Shown here: one piece after another, positions 31,904-43,836 of the stretch | How the letters are laid out: each line of letters starts with the position of its first letter | Position numbering within the stretch: position 1 is the first letter of the stretch | NCBI GenBank assembly: GCA_009767595.1 | Contig: VSDK01025482.1 | Coordinates: forward strand, 54,957 to 118,956 | DNA from: Symbiodinium kawagutii | Lineage: Eukaryota > Sar > Dinophyceae > Suessiales > Symbiodiniaceae | Length of the DNA: 64,000 bases | Reading direction: 5' to 3' | The notes under the pieces: generated by a model | Databases searched by the model: none | Seen by the model: the letters and a program-made list of their open reading frames with translations, nothing else | What the model was told of the DNA's origin: nothing | Translations under genes and position numbers: made by a program

Positions 31904-34900
31904 GCACCTGAAGCGACCACTCGAATTTTGGAACTGCTGAAAGGCGAGTCGACCGCCTTCCCCGCTTCCGTTGTTGTGGGGGTGGCAGGTCCAATGTCTT
32001 TGTGATTCAAAGATCTTCATGAAGAACCACAATAATGATGGATAATCATGGTTGATTAATGATGGCCCAAATTCTTGGGGTGTTTCTGTCTCTGTGGTTC
32101 TTCAAGATCTTGGTGTTTATGAGACATCTAATGATGGACATTTGCCTTTGGCACAACCGGTCCGGGAATCTCAAGGGTTAATGCACTGATCCCAAGACTC
32201 CTGATGCCTGGACCATCTTCAGCGCGGATCAACTACCACTTCAGTGCGACATCAGGGTTCTTGTTGTCCACCTGAGTGGTGGTGAAACCTTGTCTGTTGA
32301 AGAACCCAACACCTGCCATGGATCCATGGGTGGTTGGGATCATCATCACCATGAGCCTCAATCTCATCGTGATGGTTATCATCCTCATCTTCATCATCAT
32401 GGCTGATTGTATTAATTTTCACTGGAAACAGCAACAACTCAAACAACAATAAGAACAGAATCAGAAACAAGTGAAACACCAATAAGAAGATATTTTCCCT
32501 CATCATCCTCATCCTCATCCTCCTCATCCTCATCATCCTCATCCTCCTCATCATCCTCATGAAATTCCACATCCTCACATCTTCGTCACGGTGTACACAT
32601 GGCTGGCTTCGCCAGGGGATGGCTCCAACATTTCCTGTGAGCGGAGCTGCCAAGAAACCACCCTGGAGCCTTGGCGGTGGCCACGGTGGTGACGCAGTGC
32701 ACAACGGGTCGGTGGTTTCAAATACCTGGGGATGAGTTATCCCATCCTGAGGATGGTTCTAATATGTTCTAATTGAATCTAATTGACTCTTCAATACTTT
32801 TGGGATGAGTAGTCAGGACCACCAAGCGGAAAACTTGCATTTTTCTACATTTTTGAGGAAGAATCAGTTCAGGATGGTTGAGATGGATCCATGTGAGTCA
32901 AAAGTTAACAGCCAGAAATGGCAGGACTTGTTGGACTTCGGCAGTAATTAGTGCGGTGTGGAGCCAAAGGGAGGGCGGTAGCCATGTACATGACAGAAAG
33001 TCCTGGCAAACAAGTCATTACCCATTCAAGTTGGAGATATTTCTTTTGACCCCCCCCTCTTTGCCGGTGAAGATGGCACAGCGTTGGCGAGGAATATCGT
33101 GGTCAGTGGCAGCCCAAGCCAAATGGAGCTCAGACAGGCCCTGCCCGCGCCTGGGCACCATGGGGTTGACATGGCTAACAATGGCAAGTCATCACCCATA
33201 GAAATGGATAGATATGGCTATGGGTCAATATTAATCAACCAACTAATGGGGGATTTCCACCAACAATACAATGGAAAACAATGGTTAATGGTGGGGAACC
33301 AGGGGTACAGGGTTTTGACCCACAGCCATATGGATGGTTTACCAGGGTTTTCCAATAATAGCTTTTGATTTGCTGTCTCCAGGTTCATCTGCCAGAAGGT
33401 AATTGGTTCTTACTATGGGGCTCCAATCCGCGCGAGATATGGTTGGGCTTGTTGTTACTCATGAGCTGAGAATACCGATACACCAACCATCCTTGGTTTT
33501 GGAAAAGCCGGCCCCCCCTTGGACCCCCAAGTGGGTGATAGTTTTGATCTGAACTCAGCCCGGGGTTGCGAACTTCCACTTCCATGCCATCATGGTACCA
33601 GAATAGCTTGCGAAACGGTACAGTGTGTGCACGTTTCGGTAAATTTGGACACCACCCCCAAAGAACCATTGAACATTTCACTTCAAGTGGCGGATCTTGA
33701 GATCTCCAAAAGTATAGAAGCAAGCATATTCCCTAGCCACACCTTTGACTCTCTTTCTTGATGGATGCTTGGTGAGCTTTGGCTACCGGCTATCACTCAT
33801 TGGGGCTCTTGTTCGCCTTGTAGGTCATGGAGTGGTGCCACAGGACCCTGTGCGGCTCAGGGGTGTTGGATTCCAGACAGCATAGCCATCACGATTGGTG
33901 GTCGCATAGGCATTGTAATTCCTGGCCGGAAGAAGAAGAAGAAGAAGAAGAAGAAGAAGAAGAAGAAGAAAAAGAAGAAGAAGAAGAGTAAACCAAATTG
34001 ACATTAATTGTTTACTTGTAATTCAATCAAATCAAGTAATCCAATTTCAATGGGTATGTCGGTTATGCTCCTGATCGAACATGATTGAACTCCTTGCTCG
34101 TACAGAGCAAAGATCAAAGGACCAACACGCGATTCATTTCATCGATGTTGGTATAACCTTTTTCCCATGCTGCTTCAAGGGCACAACGAATCATCAACAA
34201 CTCAATAGCAAAAGATCACCCATGAATCATCAACAACTCATCAACATCTCATCCCATCCGGAATTTATGCCATGGATTACAGCAAAAGCATCAGCTACAA
34301 AACCATGAATTGTGCTGAATAACCATGATCATCTCGAACAAAACCATGGAGGTTCATGGATTCATCAGCTGGTTGGCAAATATAGTGGTTACTAGTGGTT
34401 ACTGTTGCTGTTCCCCTGGTAACTAGGTTCAATAACCATGATCATTCCCCTGCCACATCACCATCAGCTGCTCTGCTATGCAGGACTGGGCCATCGAGGT
34501 GGCGTCCGAGAACGACCGCAGCTTGGCCCACTTTGGCGGGGGGCCTTAGAGCTGGGGTATGGGTTCATTGGTTGGTGAATTGGTTGGTTGATTGGTTGGT
34601 TGATTGGAGGTTCGTTGGTTGGTTAGTTGATTGGTTGGTTGGTTGGAGGTTAGTTGATGGTTGCTTAGTATCAATGATTCATTGAACCATTCAAACATGG
34701 GTTCATTAATGAACTGTGATATGATTCAGTGGTTAAGAGCAGATTCGAAGATGGCTCATTGATGGTCACACTTTCGTGGTTCATTGGTGATTAGTTGATG
34801 CTTGGTTTGTGCTGTGATGGTTGGTTGATGGGTAATTGAGTGTGTTCACAAAATATACTTGGCATATAACTGGACTTAGACTCAAATGACATGCGTACTA

Positions 34901-36566
34901 CATACATAGGGTTTCTCCCTCTACGCCTCTACGCACATCAATAAGGTTATAGATGTACTAAAACTACTTATACATCTACAAGTTAATCTAATATATATGC
35001 AATAGCTGCAATACAAACTATGCAATTGCAAAAGAGATCCTTCCCATTCTATAGATTGCTAGTATAGTTTCGTAGCCCAAAATTCCCATCATTTTCCTAT
35101 GCTCTTCCCATGCTCCTCTAGACTCTCATGTCTACTCCCCTGTCGCCATTTCCGCTGCCTCGTCCAGGCTGGGCCGGTGGTGCGCAGCTGTGTTTGAGCA
35201 ACGCCTTTGGCGAGGCCAAGCAGTTGGAAGCACAGGCGCAGGACAGGCTGCCAGTGGTGTGTGCCACGTCGTGGTGGGTGGTGGGCCTCGAGGGGAGCTG
35301 AGCTCAGCGGTTGATGGTTGGTTTCGATATATGATCTGTTGGACCTGTATAGCAAGCTGCAGACGGTTGGTGAAGCCTGGTCCCTGAACAAGATGGCGAT
35401 AGATCATGGGTGGTGATATAGTGGATGATGGTCATGACCATTCATGGACTTGAAAGCAATATGACATGAGCGCTCCCAGTTGGCATGAGAAAAGGGTGCC
35501 GACGGAACCACGAGACCAGGAGAACAGGAAGGACCATGGTAGCCATGGGCCATGGTAGTCGTTGCTTTTCAATAGAGCTGAGAACCATCGAAACAACTTG
35601 GTTTAACGCTTGATTTTCGTTGAAGCATCCGAGGCTTTGTTTAAACACGCTCATGTTTACCATGACCCAGCTATGGCTTGATGACGGCAGGGGTCACTCT
35701 GAATTTGCCTGGTCTGTCAATCATCACTTGTCAGACGCGAGCGCAACCACTGTAGTCATTGACTCCTACTTTGTGTTCTCAATCATGCATGAAGTGGGTT
35801 TACCATGGCTTGGAGAAGACTACCTTGTCATAGGTTTGGCAAAATGGATCGGATGAATTGTTTTTTGGGGTTCTGGTTCGAGCCCTAACCCCCAATGCCA
35901 GGATTTGATCGACCGTGGATGCACCAAAGATGATGCTGCGGTGCAATGCATTCGTGCCATTGCATGGGACCCAGGAAGTTAACAGTTGATTAGCTCATGG
36001 TTGCTGGTTATGATTGACCAATAATTAGTGGTCAACAAATGATTTTTGATTACCAGCTAAGAACCATTAATTGATCAATGACTACTAATGGCTGGTAATG
36101 TGATGATATGTGGTCAATGGATGGTTCATGATTGTTGATAGAGGGTGACTATTTTGATGGCTCTCCTCTCAAAGGGTTGGATGCGGACTGAGACATTTCT
36201 CATTTGTGGAGGCAATTTTGTACATATGGGTCAGTATCAAAACTGAGCATGGGTGCATTTCAATATAAAGATAACGATATGATAACGATTTCTGAACAAG
36301 ACACGCCTGTTTTCGGGCACCATCAGATGCAAAAGATGCACGTTTCCCTCGTAAAAAAGAGACCAGGATGATTTGCAAAAAGCGCTGGAGTTACGCGCGT
36401 TTCGCAGACCCCGTGCAGACGCATTAGATTCGTTTTGAATACGTTTTGAATACCACGACTGACAAACCGTAACATTGATGAACTTGCGACGATTACACCT
36501 TTTCCCAACTGTGGGATTGTCTTTGGGTGTCACCACCAACAGGCGTGCGGAGACACCCAATGGAAC

Positions 36567-36606
<40 letters not shown>

Positions 36607-38949
36607 GGTTGTTGCCGTGACTGTTTCGTTGCTATCACCCATAATTCAGAACGATTCCAATCACGATCAATTATCATCAACTTTCGCGAATCATCCATTT
36701 CTATAAAATGAAAATGTCGATGATGCATGTTTTCCTTTTCAATTGACCCAAATTTATTTGTCAACAACACTCTGGTAATATTGAATATGTAATCATGATT
36801 GACAATTGCCACTACTGAACCTGTAACTCTGTCAATCTAATAGTTGACAGTCAATGTTGGCTCTATAAAACTATCAATTATGTACTTACATAACAACATT
36901 CTATAAATACTCAATTATGGACTTAATCATTTGTCAACTGTCGGTAAATTGTCATAATCAACTAGTTACAAGGATACTTGTTTGCCAAATATATATACAT
37001 TTACATATCTATATATATATATATTATATATATATATATTGTTGATACTTTATCTGTCGATCAAATCATGTCAAACAATAGATTGAACCGCACCTTTGCT
37101 TATCCACGCTGCTTTGAGCCGGTGCTGTCTTGAACCGGTGTCGCCTTCGAGGCCAGCGCGTCCGAAGAAAGGGAAGCCTTGATGCGGAGGCTGGCGGGTT
37201 GCCCCGGCCGGTGCCTTCGCATTTTGGATGTTCAGAAATGAGAATGGCCAGCCACTGGTTGTATAGGCTGTGGTTCATGAAGAACCATGGTTCACAAAGG
37301 CTATTGATCTTAAACAACTAACGCTTCAAATCATGTATGATGAGAGGCCAATGAATTCCTTATTTTAGAGAACTGTAATCAATGACAGCAGAAAATCATG
37401 GAGTCCTATACACCATACGAATATATTGGCATGTTCATGGCGGGCACTCGAAGTTGGGTACCACCATTCATGAAAACATCCATGTGCCTAGTGATTCTGT
37501 TCTGTTGTCCCAAGGGTGCTCCACACATGACATGTTGGGCACCCTTCAGGTCATTGCTACCGCTGCCTCAAGGTGAGTTCAGCTGGCTACTGCAGCGGTT
37601 GTTGTTGAACACTTCGGCTCAGCGAGCTACCTTGCCTTCCGGGGTGATCCATTTTGAATCCGAATACAACGAAGCTTGTTCACGGAAATGATCCGAGAGC
37701 TTTCAAATTCCTTGACTTGCGTGGGATCTGTCGTGCGAATTCGCGCAAAGCTCTCACAACCTACACACACACACACACACGTTGGAGCTTCTTTGGGGCT
37801 GTCCATGCTTATAGTAACCTTGGTAGCCCTAAGATGCGCTTCAGTACCGAGACATGATGGTTTTCGGCCCTTGTTTGATGGTTCCTGATTTCTACCTCTC
37901 TGAGTTCAACATTCGGCAGGTCACTTGACCCAGATTGATCTGAAGACTTGCAAGCGACTTCATGGTCAACTATTGTCACTGTGGTTTTGAGGACACGGTG
38001 AAGGGGGTGAAGGTAACATATGATTTCAGAACATATGATTTATCAATTGATGAATACATATAGATATTTTATATATATATATGTATACAAATTTACCGTA
38101 TACACGTGTTGGCACGCTACAGTAGAAGTAGAACTTGTAGAGCTGTGATGCGTCGACCCCCGACATTGCTTACCGGGGCAGCTTACCCAGCTGCTGCGAA
38201 GGCAGTGGTGCGACATCGATTTTCAACAAGGGGAGGAGGCCAACCAGGACAGCAGACCTGACCCGTTATCAAGGTCAGCTGGGTGCCAAGCCCCCAACCT
38301 GGAAAGGAATGTCCACCCTCCAAGGTTGAGCAAGATGAGCTATCCATTAGGGATTGACCTTAGGTATCCATTAGGGGGTAACTTGCTGATCCTGTCGGGG
38401 TCAAGTTCACAGTTAGGTGATGGGGGGCTATTTCTGTGTTTGATCCAAATCCTCAGCAGCTGGTTGAACTCGCTTTGCTGGTGAAATGTTTTTGTGGCAT
38501 TTTGTGTTTTGATTTTCACTTCAGTCTGAAACTGTGAGCGGATACAGTTGGCTCTTGACCAAAGGGTTCGTGATACCCAATGGTTTGATCCGTAACTTAT
38601 CAAAGAGGATGTGACTTTCCTTGGCGATCCATGATTCCCATCTATTTTATATGGATAGATGATTGCACGGGATTGTATGATATGGATACAGCATAATTAT
38701 ATGCTTGTATGAGATATGTATATATACAGTATATTTATATATATATATATATATATGCAGTATATGTCTGAATATAACCTGCACTATAGATATTGGCCGG
38801 GCAGGTTTATGACGGTTGCAGATGTCAAGGCTCCGCTTCGTCTTACGGCTGTTTGCTGCTGGGAGGAGCTGCTGAAGCACCTGGAGAGAGACTTCGCGAC
38901 TCAGCTGGTGCACACCAACGCGCGTTTGCGCACGGAGGACTGCAGGGGG
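31904..38949 (+). CDS. Unrecognised multi-exon gene (six exons traced)
   Basis: Six GC-rich segments join in phase. 31904-31988: APEATTRILELLKGESTAFP then ASVVVGVA. 33073-33164: GTALARNIVVSGSPSQMELR then QALPAPGHHG. 34484-34535: DWAIEVASENDRSLAHF. 35168-about 35256: WAGGAQLCLSNAFGEAKQLE. 37152-about 37230: ASASEEREALMRRLAGCPGR. 38830-38949: APLRLTAVCCWEELLKHLER then DFATQLVHTNARLRTEDC. The 34535 junction needs a GC donor. The NIVVSGSPSQME stretch faintly recalls acyltransferase domains, but this is too weak for a call. Starts and ends are unknown, and the exons could belong to two genes or continue from the methyltransferase. Flanking introns show the G/T-to-C/A polarity. Confidence 0.5.
32460..32580. 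repeat. CATCCT/CAT microsatellite
   Basis: Interrupted CATCCTCATCCTCAT tract inside a putative intron, in the C/T-rich 3' half. Confidence 0.85.
33212..33331. repeat. MITE-like family 2, 120 bp copy
   Basis: Ends ATATGGCTATGGGTCAATA and TTTTGACCCACAGCCATAT form inverted repeats of about 17 bp with one mismatch. Nearly identical to the 15598-15717 copy. Confidence 0.9.
33929..33988. repeat. AAG trinucleotide microsatellite
   Basis: About twenty AAG units with one AAA interruption, in a putative intron. Confidence 0.95.
34560..34660. repeat. TTGGTTGGTTGA tandem tract
   Basis: Imperfect TTGGTTGG/TTGATTGG units immediately downstream of the exon ending at 34535. Confidence 0.85.
36566..36606. 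repeat. GTT trinucleotide microsatellite
   Basis: Fourteen pure GTT units. Confidence 0.95.
37008..37040. repeat. TA dinucleotide microsatellite
   Basis: Two TATATA runs separated by one TT. Confidence 0.9.
38733..38757. repeat. TA dinucleotide microsatellite
   Basis: TATATATA run about 75 nt upstream of the exon at 38830. Confidence 0.9.
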
Positions 38950-39380
38950 GTTGGAGCTCACCCCGGGGGGAAATCATAGGAATACTTGGGCTGGATGTAC
39001 AGCTACAGAATTGAAGTGTTTCAGCAGTTTCAGGGTTAAGTCTGACCCAGTGTGAGAATTAAAATACGTTGGGGACACTCTCCGCATGAAGGATGCTGTT
39101 CATCCGCGTCACACTGAGAATGCTTGCGAAGCAATTACTGCAATAGGACAGAAACTTGTTTTTCCTTGCTGCTACCCTGACATCATTGCTGCGAAGCCTG
39201 TGGCTTGATGTTCAAACAGCTCAAATATCATGTTGTAAAGCCAGAACAATTCCGCAGGAAACACGACACACTGAAAATGCTGACACGGTGTTCGCCACGC
39301 AAACAGAATTGGGAAAGCTGACGTGAGCAGTTCGATTTGGTCAAACCATGTTGCACAGTTGCATAATTAGTTATTATCTG

Positions 39381-39391
39381 TCTTTCCTTAG
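39381..39391 (+). promoter_or_regulatory. Probable trans-splice acceptor of the BTB gene
   Basis: Polypyrimidine stretch TCTTTCCTTAG ends in AG at 39390-39391, only seven bases before the ATG at 39399. With no upstream coding exon in frame, this fits addition of the dinoflagellate spliced leader here. A cis-intron in the 5' UTR is the alternative. Confidence 0.55.
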
Positions 39392-39398
39392 GACAAAC

Positions 39399-40859
39399 AT
39401 GGACAAACATTTCTTGGCTGGCATGCACCGTTCACTATCCATCGCAGGCAGAGACAAGGACTTCAAGGCTGTGCAAGACAAGTGGTCTGAACGGCTGATC
39501 TCTGAAGAGAAGTTCAGTGATGCAGTGGCCATTCTGGGACCAGAGGGTCGGAAGGTGCCATTCATCCGAGCTCATCTTGCTGCGCTTTCGGAGCCCCTTT
39601 GCGCAGCTTTGTATGGAGAGTTCAAGGAAAGCAGCACTCGAGAGATTATGTTGAAGGATATTAGTGTGGAAGCCTTTGATGTTATGCACAGGAGTTCACA
39701 TCATTTGCATCCCAAACTGACTCCAGAACGGGCAATATCAGCCCTGCAAGCAGCCGAGCTCTACCTGATAGACGGCCTCCGTGTCTACTGCCTGCGGTAT
39801 CTAAGCTATCTCCCGGACTCAGAATCGCTGCAGGCCATGACTGCTGCTCTCAAGATGTCGTACTCTTTGCCGAAGGACCTAGTCTCCAAGTTGTGCAAAG
39901 ACATCTTGCTCAACAGCAAGGATGCAGTTGGATCGCCAGCTTTCTTGCAAGCACATGGCTCCATAATTTATGCCTTGATCCAGTCAGATGCGTTGGAGAT
40001 TGACGAGGAAGTGCTTTGGACGCGGCTGGTGGCATGGTCTGCATGTGCTGTGCAAATGCCTGAGCTGCTGGGTCCGTTTGGAGAGGCTTGCAGTCAGTGC
40101 GTGAAGCGTCCCAGGACAGAATTGGAACAAGCTGATGGTCCAGGTAGCAATGAGTTGGCGCAGCAGAAAAGCATTGTTCAGATGATGTCCAAGCATATGA
40201 GGTTTGCTGCAATGAACAAAGAGTTCTTTTTCGACAAGGTGAGACCCTGGGAGACGCAGGAATGCAATGATACCATCATGGCTTATTGGCTGCTGGGCCG
40301 CAAGTTGCCAGACTGGTGCTTGTCCAAACGGCCAGGGATGTCTTTTTGGGAACCTTTTGATCTTGACTTCAAGGTGGAAAACGTCAGCTCGGCGGCCAGG
40401 AACCCAGTTTGCCAAGATTTGCTCGCAGGGTCGATGGTGTGGAAGCCCTCCTCAAAATACGGCTTCTTGAGGGTGACAGCGCCGCAACTGCCTTTTAGGA
40501 GCTGTTGCCAAGAGTTCAAAGTTGTGCTTGACTTTTCTCCGGAAGGTGTGCTTTGGAGCTGTGAACTTGAAAAAGCAAACAGGTGCACTATACTTGATGA
40601 TGATGCGGATGGGGAAGAGGTGACGACGCAAAAGTTGAAGCCTTCTTGGAACGAAGGCCGCAGTCTTGGTTTTGAGGGGGCTCTGTTTAATTCTGATCCA
40701 AGATCTTTCAAGATCGTTCCACTGGCACTGGCTCTGTCTGCCAACGCTGCTCGATTGACAAAAATCACGATTTTCAAAAGGGGTGACCGAACGAGTCAGG
40801 CTTCTAAGGAGGCTGACAACTTGTCCTCAAAGATCGCAGAGGGCAATTTGTCTGAATGA
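39399..40859 (+). CDS. BTB-BACK domain protein, single exon, 486 aa
   Basis: Probably a substrate adaptor for a cullin-3-type ubiquitin ligase. That is the usual role of BTB-BACK proteins, not something shown here. The BTB fold covers about residues 38-120: FSDAVAILGPEGRKVPFIRA, HLAALSEPLCAALYGEFKES and DISVEAFDVMHR, with AAELYLIDGLRVYCLRYL at its end. A BACK-like helical region follows to about residue 230 (HGSIIYALIQSDALEIDEEV). The last 200 residues are unrecognised. There are no Kelch repeats; a globular beta-rich domain is possible (FKVVLDFSPEGVLWSCELEK). I chose ATG 39399 because it lies just after a pyrimidine-rich AG acceptor; an in-frame ATG at 39348 lies before that acceptor. It is the only intron-free host gene in the window, so it may be a retrogene, though no relict leader or poly-A is seen. 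Confidence 0.85.
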   Translation: MDKHFLAGMHRSLSIAGRDKDFKAVQDKWSERLISEEKFSDAVAILGPEGRKVPFIRAHLAALSEPLCAALYGEFKESSTREIMLKDISVEAFDVMHRSSHHLHPKLTPERAISALQAAELYLIDGLRVYCLRYLSYLPDSESLQAMTAALKMSYSLPKDLVSKLCKDILLNSKDAVGSPAFLQAHGSIIYALIQSDALEIDEEVLWTRLVAWSACAVQMPELLGPFGEACSQCVKRPRTELEQADGPGSNELAQQKSIVQMMSKHMRFAAMNKEFFFDKVRPWETQECNDTIMAYWLLGRKLPDWCLSKRPGMSFWEPFDLDFKVENVSSAARNPVCQDLLAGSMVWKPSSKYGFLRVTAPQLPFRSCCQEFKVVLDFSPEGVLWSCELEKANRCTILDDDADGEEVTTQKLKPSWNEGRSLGFEGALFNSDPRSFKIVPLALALSANAARLTKITIFKRGDRTSQASKEADNLSSKIAEGNLSE

Positions 40860-43390
40860 GCTATGTCAGCCTCCTGTTGTCGGTTGGCTGCGACGGTTCT
40901 TCCCATATACAGTATGGATGTTGGATATTGCAATACCTGACTAATGTAACCACGTAATATATATGGGATGATGCGAGAGTTCCCAGTGCTCCTGAAGCAT
41001 CTTATGGCATGGGGTAGTTGCCGCAAACCTCCTGCGTGGAGCTGGCAAAAGATCGAGGCGGCTGGGAAAGCACTTGGGATGTGTGGTGGCAGGCTCACCT
41101 CAGAAGCATACCCAAGATGATACCAGGCATTTGAGCTTCACGGCTTGGTCATAGCGTGTAGTTGCAGGCAGCATATAGTTCATGATGACCAAGCAAAGTG
41201 AGTCCTGTTGACCCTGTAGGAACTTGAAGACAATGGTGAAACCACATGTCACCTGTATTCACCGGTCACATCACTGACGACCGAATCAGGAGGAGACTGG
41301 CACATGGTTTGAGTCCCAGAGTCATTGGAGTGATGGCTGGACTTCGGATCACTGAATCTTTACGATGGACATGATAGAGACAGCTTCAGAAGCAGTGACA
41401 ACACTAGCTTTCTTATCTCATGACATCACAGTCGGTTTTACCAATGGATTGTGATACCACCAACATACATCAACACATACCGGGCAGATCAAAACCCAGC
41501 CAAGAACAACCCACCGAGCCATCAAGATGCTTCCAAATCCCTCAGGATCCGTGGAACCACGATGTAACCGGTTCCGGACTGCTGAGGTACTACATCAAAC
41601 GAAGTGATCCTGAACCTGGACATGTCAGGGACCCGGCACTGGCCCACCACCAGGCAGTCTGATCGCAATACCCAAACTTTTCACGGCAAAATTATTTCAA
41701 GACCAGGAGTAGGAGCTTCAAAACATGCTCAAACGGCTTTCCAAAGCACTTAAGGAAATTCATGCAGCAGTTCATTTCAACAGGGTTGGATGTGGAATGT
41801 GACTACATGTTCATTCTGAGAGTAATCCAGCCCAGAAAGTCGAAGGCGCCACCACAGCATGACTAATGGAATGGAAAAATCATTGGGTACTGGTATGACA
41901 GTGATTTTTAGATGAAAAGCCCTTGCTTCACTGGGTTGGTTAATGAGACAAGTCTGGAAGAAGACACTGGCATTGACTATCAATTATCGCGGTTTGCTGG
42001 AGATTTTCCCATCCACCATTTCTGGGATTGGTAAATTGGTAAACTGGGGCGGGCTGCCAAATAAACAACTCTGACACGGCTTTCATACTTACATCATACC
42101 ACATGAACCTATACCTCTTTGTGTTACATGTGTCCTTACCCAAGGTCTACTTGAGTGCTTCGATCGGTGGGGATGGCCTGGCAGCTAAGAGGAGCTGCAG
42201 CGATGATTGGCGACCACAGCGATGATGAAGCATGGCCCTGCAAAGTGGTGGTAGCCATGGCGTTTGAAACTGATCTGTGGTTTGAACCCCGTGGTACATC
42301 ATGAGCCATGAGTGATTGGTTAAATGATTGTTGATCCCATGATTAGATTCAACATGTTCAGTTTTCTTGTGTATATTTTTGCAAGGACATCATCCCATTT
42401 TTTTCATGCTATGGACTCGAACTAATGAGCTTGGCGATCAAGCATGTGGATAGTTGAGGACCTCGAATCCAGCATGTCTTTGGAGTTATGCCTGGGGTTA
42501 CCCTTTGTCACAACAGTAGTGTCTCGCTATCCATGGCTGCCTCCTATTCTGGACACAAATCCATGAGTAAAGGAACATCCAATAATCCATATCATATATG
42601 CATATATACATATTAGACGATAGGTGTTCAATTTCATGCCGTTTGATGTAAGATTTTCACTCAATTACAGATGTATGGCTTGGCCCCATCTATGCCCGTG
42701 CGGGGGAGACAGCTCGTGTGTTCATTTTTGTAATCGCAAGGGTAGTGAACCTTGTGACTCCAGCATAGAACCCAAAACAACCACATCCGATAGGGAAGTG
42801 CGACGGGGTCCCACTTCTCAGGTTTCTTGATGTATTTATATACTGGATGTAAGGTAGACTCATCAGCAGGCATGCAGAAATCAACAGCAGTGTGATTCAG
42901 TCATTCTGCCATCCAATGCCCACCACTGACCCCTCTGGAACCCCCTCGCGTTCTTTGCATTGACTATTTTTTATCACTGTCAATAACCTATCTCTCGATA
43001 TTTCTTGAGTATGTCATTGTGCATTTGTCCATCACATCTCCATCATTGCTTTTGCATCCCTGGTGTTTGTTGGCTATGCAATTGATTTCTTTGTTTCGTT
43101 ATTTGTTTAGTATTTAACTATTGTATATCCCAATCATTTTGTGCTTATAGCCACTTTGTTTGTTGGTTGTATCCTCATTGTTCGTTGGTAATCTCCCACG
43201 GGTTTAATGGTTACATTCCGGTATATTCCAGTTTTTTGATATAATGGTGATATAAAGATTAAGTAGCATCTATGGTCATCGAGTCATCGGGGTTGTATCC
43301 CCATTGCTCGTTGTAGCCATCATTGTGTGCTACACCTGTGCCGTGTCCCACGACTTCCCCACCAAAGGCCTGGAACTCAGCGGCCACGAT
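40860..43390. other. Intergenic or intronic DNA, no gene seen
   Basis: Mostly unique AT-rich sequence without recognisable motifs on either strand. No repeat family copy was found. Confidence 0.4.
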
Positions 43391-43430
43391 GATGAGTCCG
43401 GGTCAGCTGCACCGGGGTCGGTGGCTGATG
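43388..43430 (+). CDS. Candidate short exon
   Basis: One frame around here reads MSPGQLHRGRWLMIDLER in a GC-rich island. Borders are uncertain (possible AG at about 43406, GA donor at about 43443). It is reported because a similar WMIHDDLR string ends the next candidate exon. Confidence 0.25.
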
Positions 43431-43600
43431 ATCGACCTGGAGAGGATAGCTAGAATGGTGAGGGATATGGGACCAACGAAATCAACGAAACAGTGTTGAT
43501 AGAAGCAGCAAGCAATGAGGGTATGACCAACAAACCGTGGAAATGTAAGCGCCACGATGGCTTGGCCAGACATTGCCATGCATCCATGTCGCTGCTGCAG

Positions 43601-43736
43601 GCGTCATCGTTGGCAGCTGCTTCCTGAAGGGCGTGAGGCAGCTGGTGGGATTCCAGAATGATCAGGGAAATGCCATGATCATTTTGGGGGATGCTGAGGG
43701 GCCCTACGATTTGTGGATGATCCACGATGACCTCAG
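43601..43736 (+). CDS. Candidate exon, unrecognised gene
   Basis: After AG|G at 43599-43600 the frame reads VIVGSCFLKGVRQLVGFQND then QGNAMIILGDAEGPYDLWMI and HDDL. A GC donor at 43737 would end it in phase 2; otherwise the frame stays open to 43836. The sequence looks like a folded beta-rich protein, but I do not recognise a family. Confidence 0.45.
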
Positions 43737-43836
43737 GCTGCCTTTGTCCTCACTGATCAACCCGCCAAGGAAGACTTCCTTCTTGGAAATGACATGTAAT
43801 GGCAGCTTGTTAAATCCCATTGAAAGATATATTTGA

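Larger units (their letters stand above)
35257..37151. other. Putative intron, no gene seen
   Basis: Begins G/T-type (GGTTGATGGTTGG, GGATGATGGTC). Contains a GTT microsatellite at 36566-36606 and TA-rich tracts at 37008-37040. No coding evidence on either strand. Confidence 0.4.

Noticed and set aside
32252..32704. Minus-strand frame rich in Met/Arg
   Set aside because: Translation of the CATCCT microsatellite (RMRMMRMRRM...).
35868..35905. GGTTCGAGCCC resembling a tRNA T-arm
   Set aside because: No acceptor, D or anticodon arms at correct distances.
36237..36812. Minus-strand frame of 191 codons with a Thr run
   Set aside because: The Thr run is the GTT microsatellite; the rest has no domain character.
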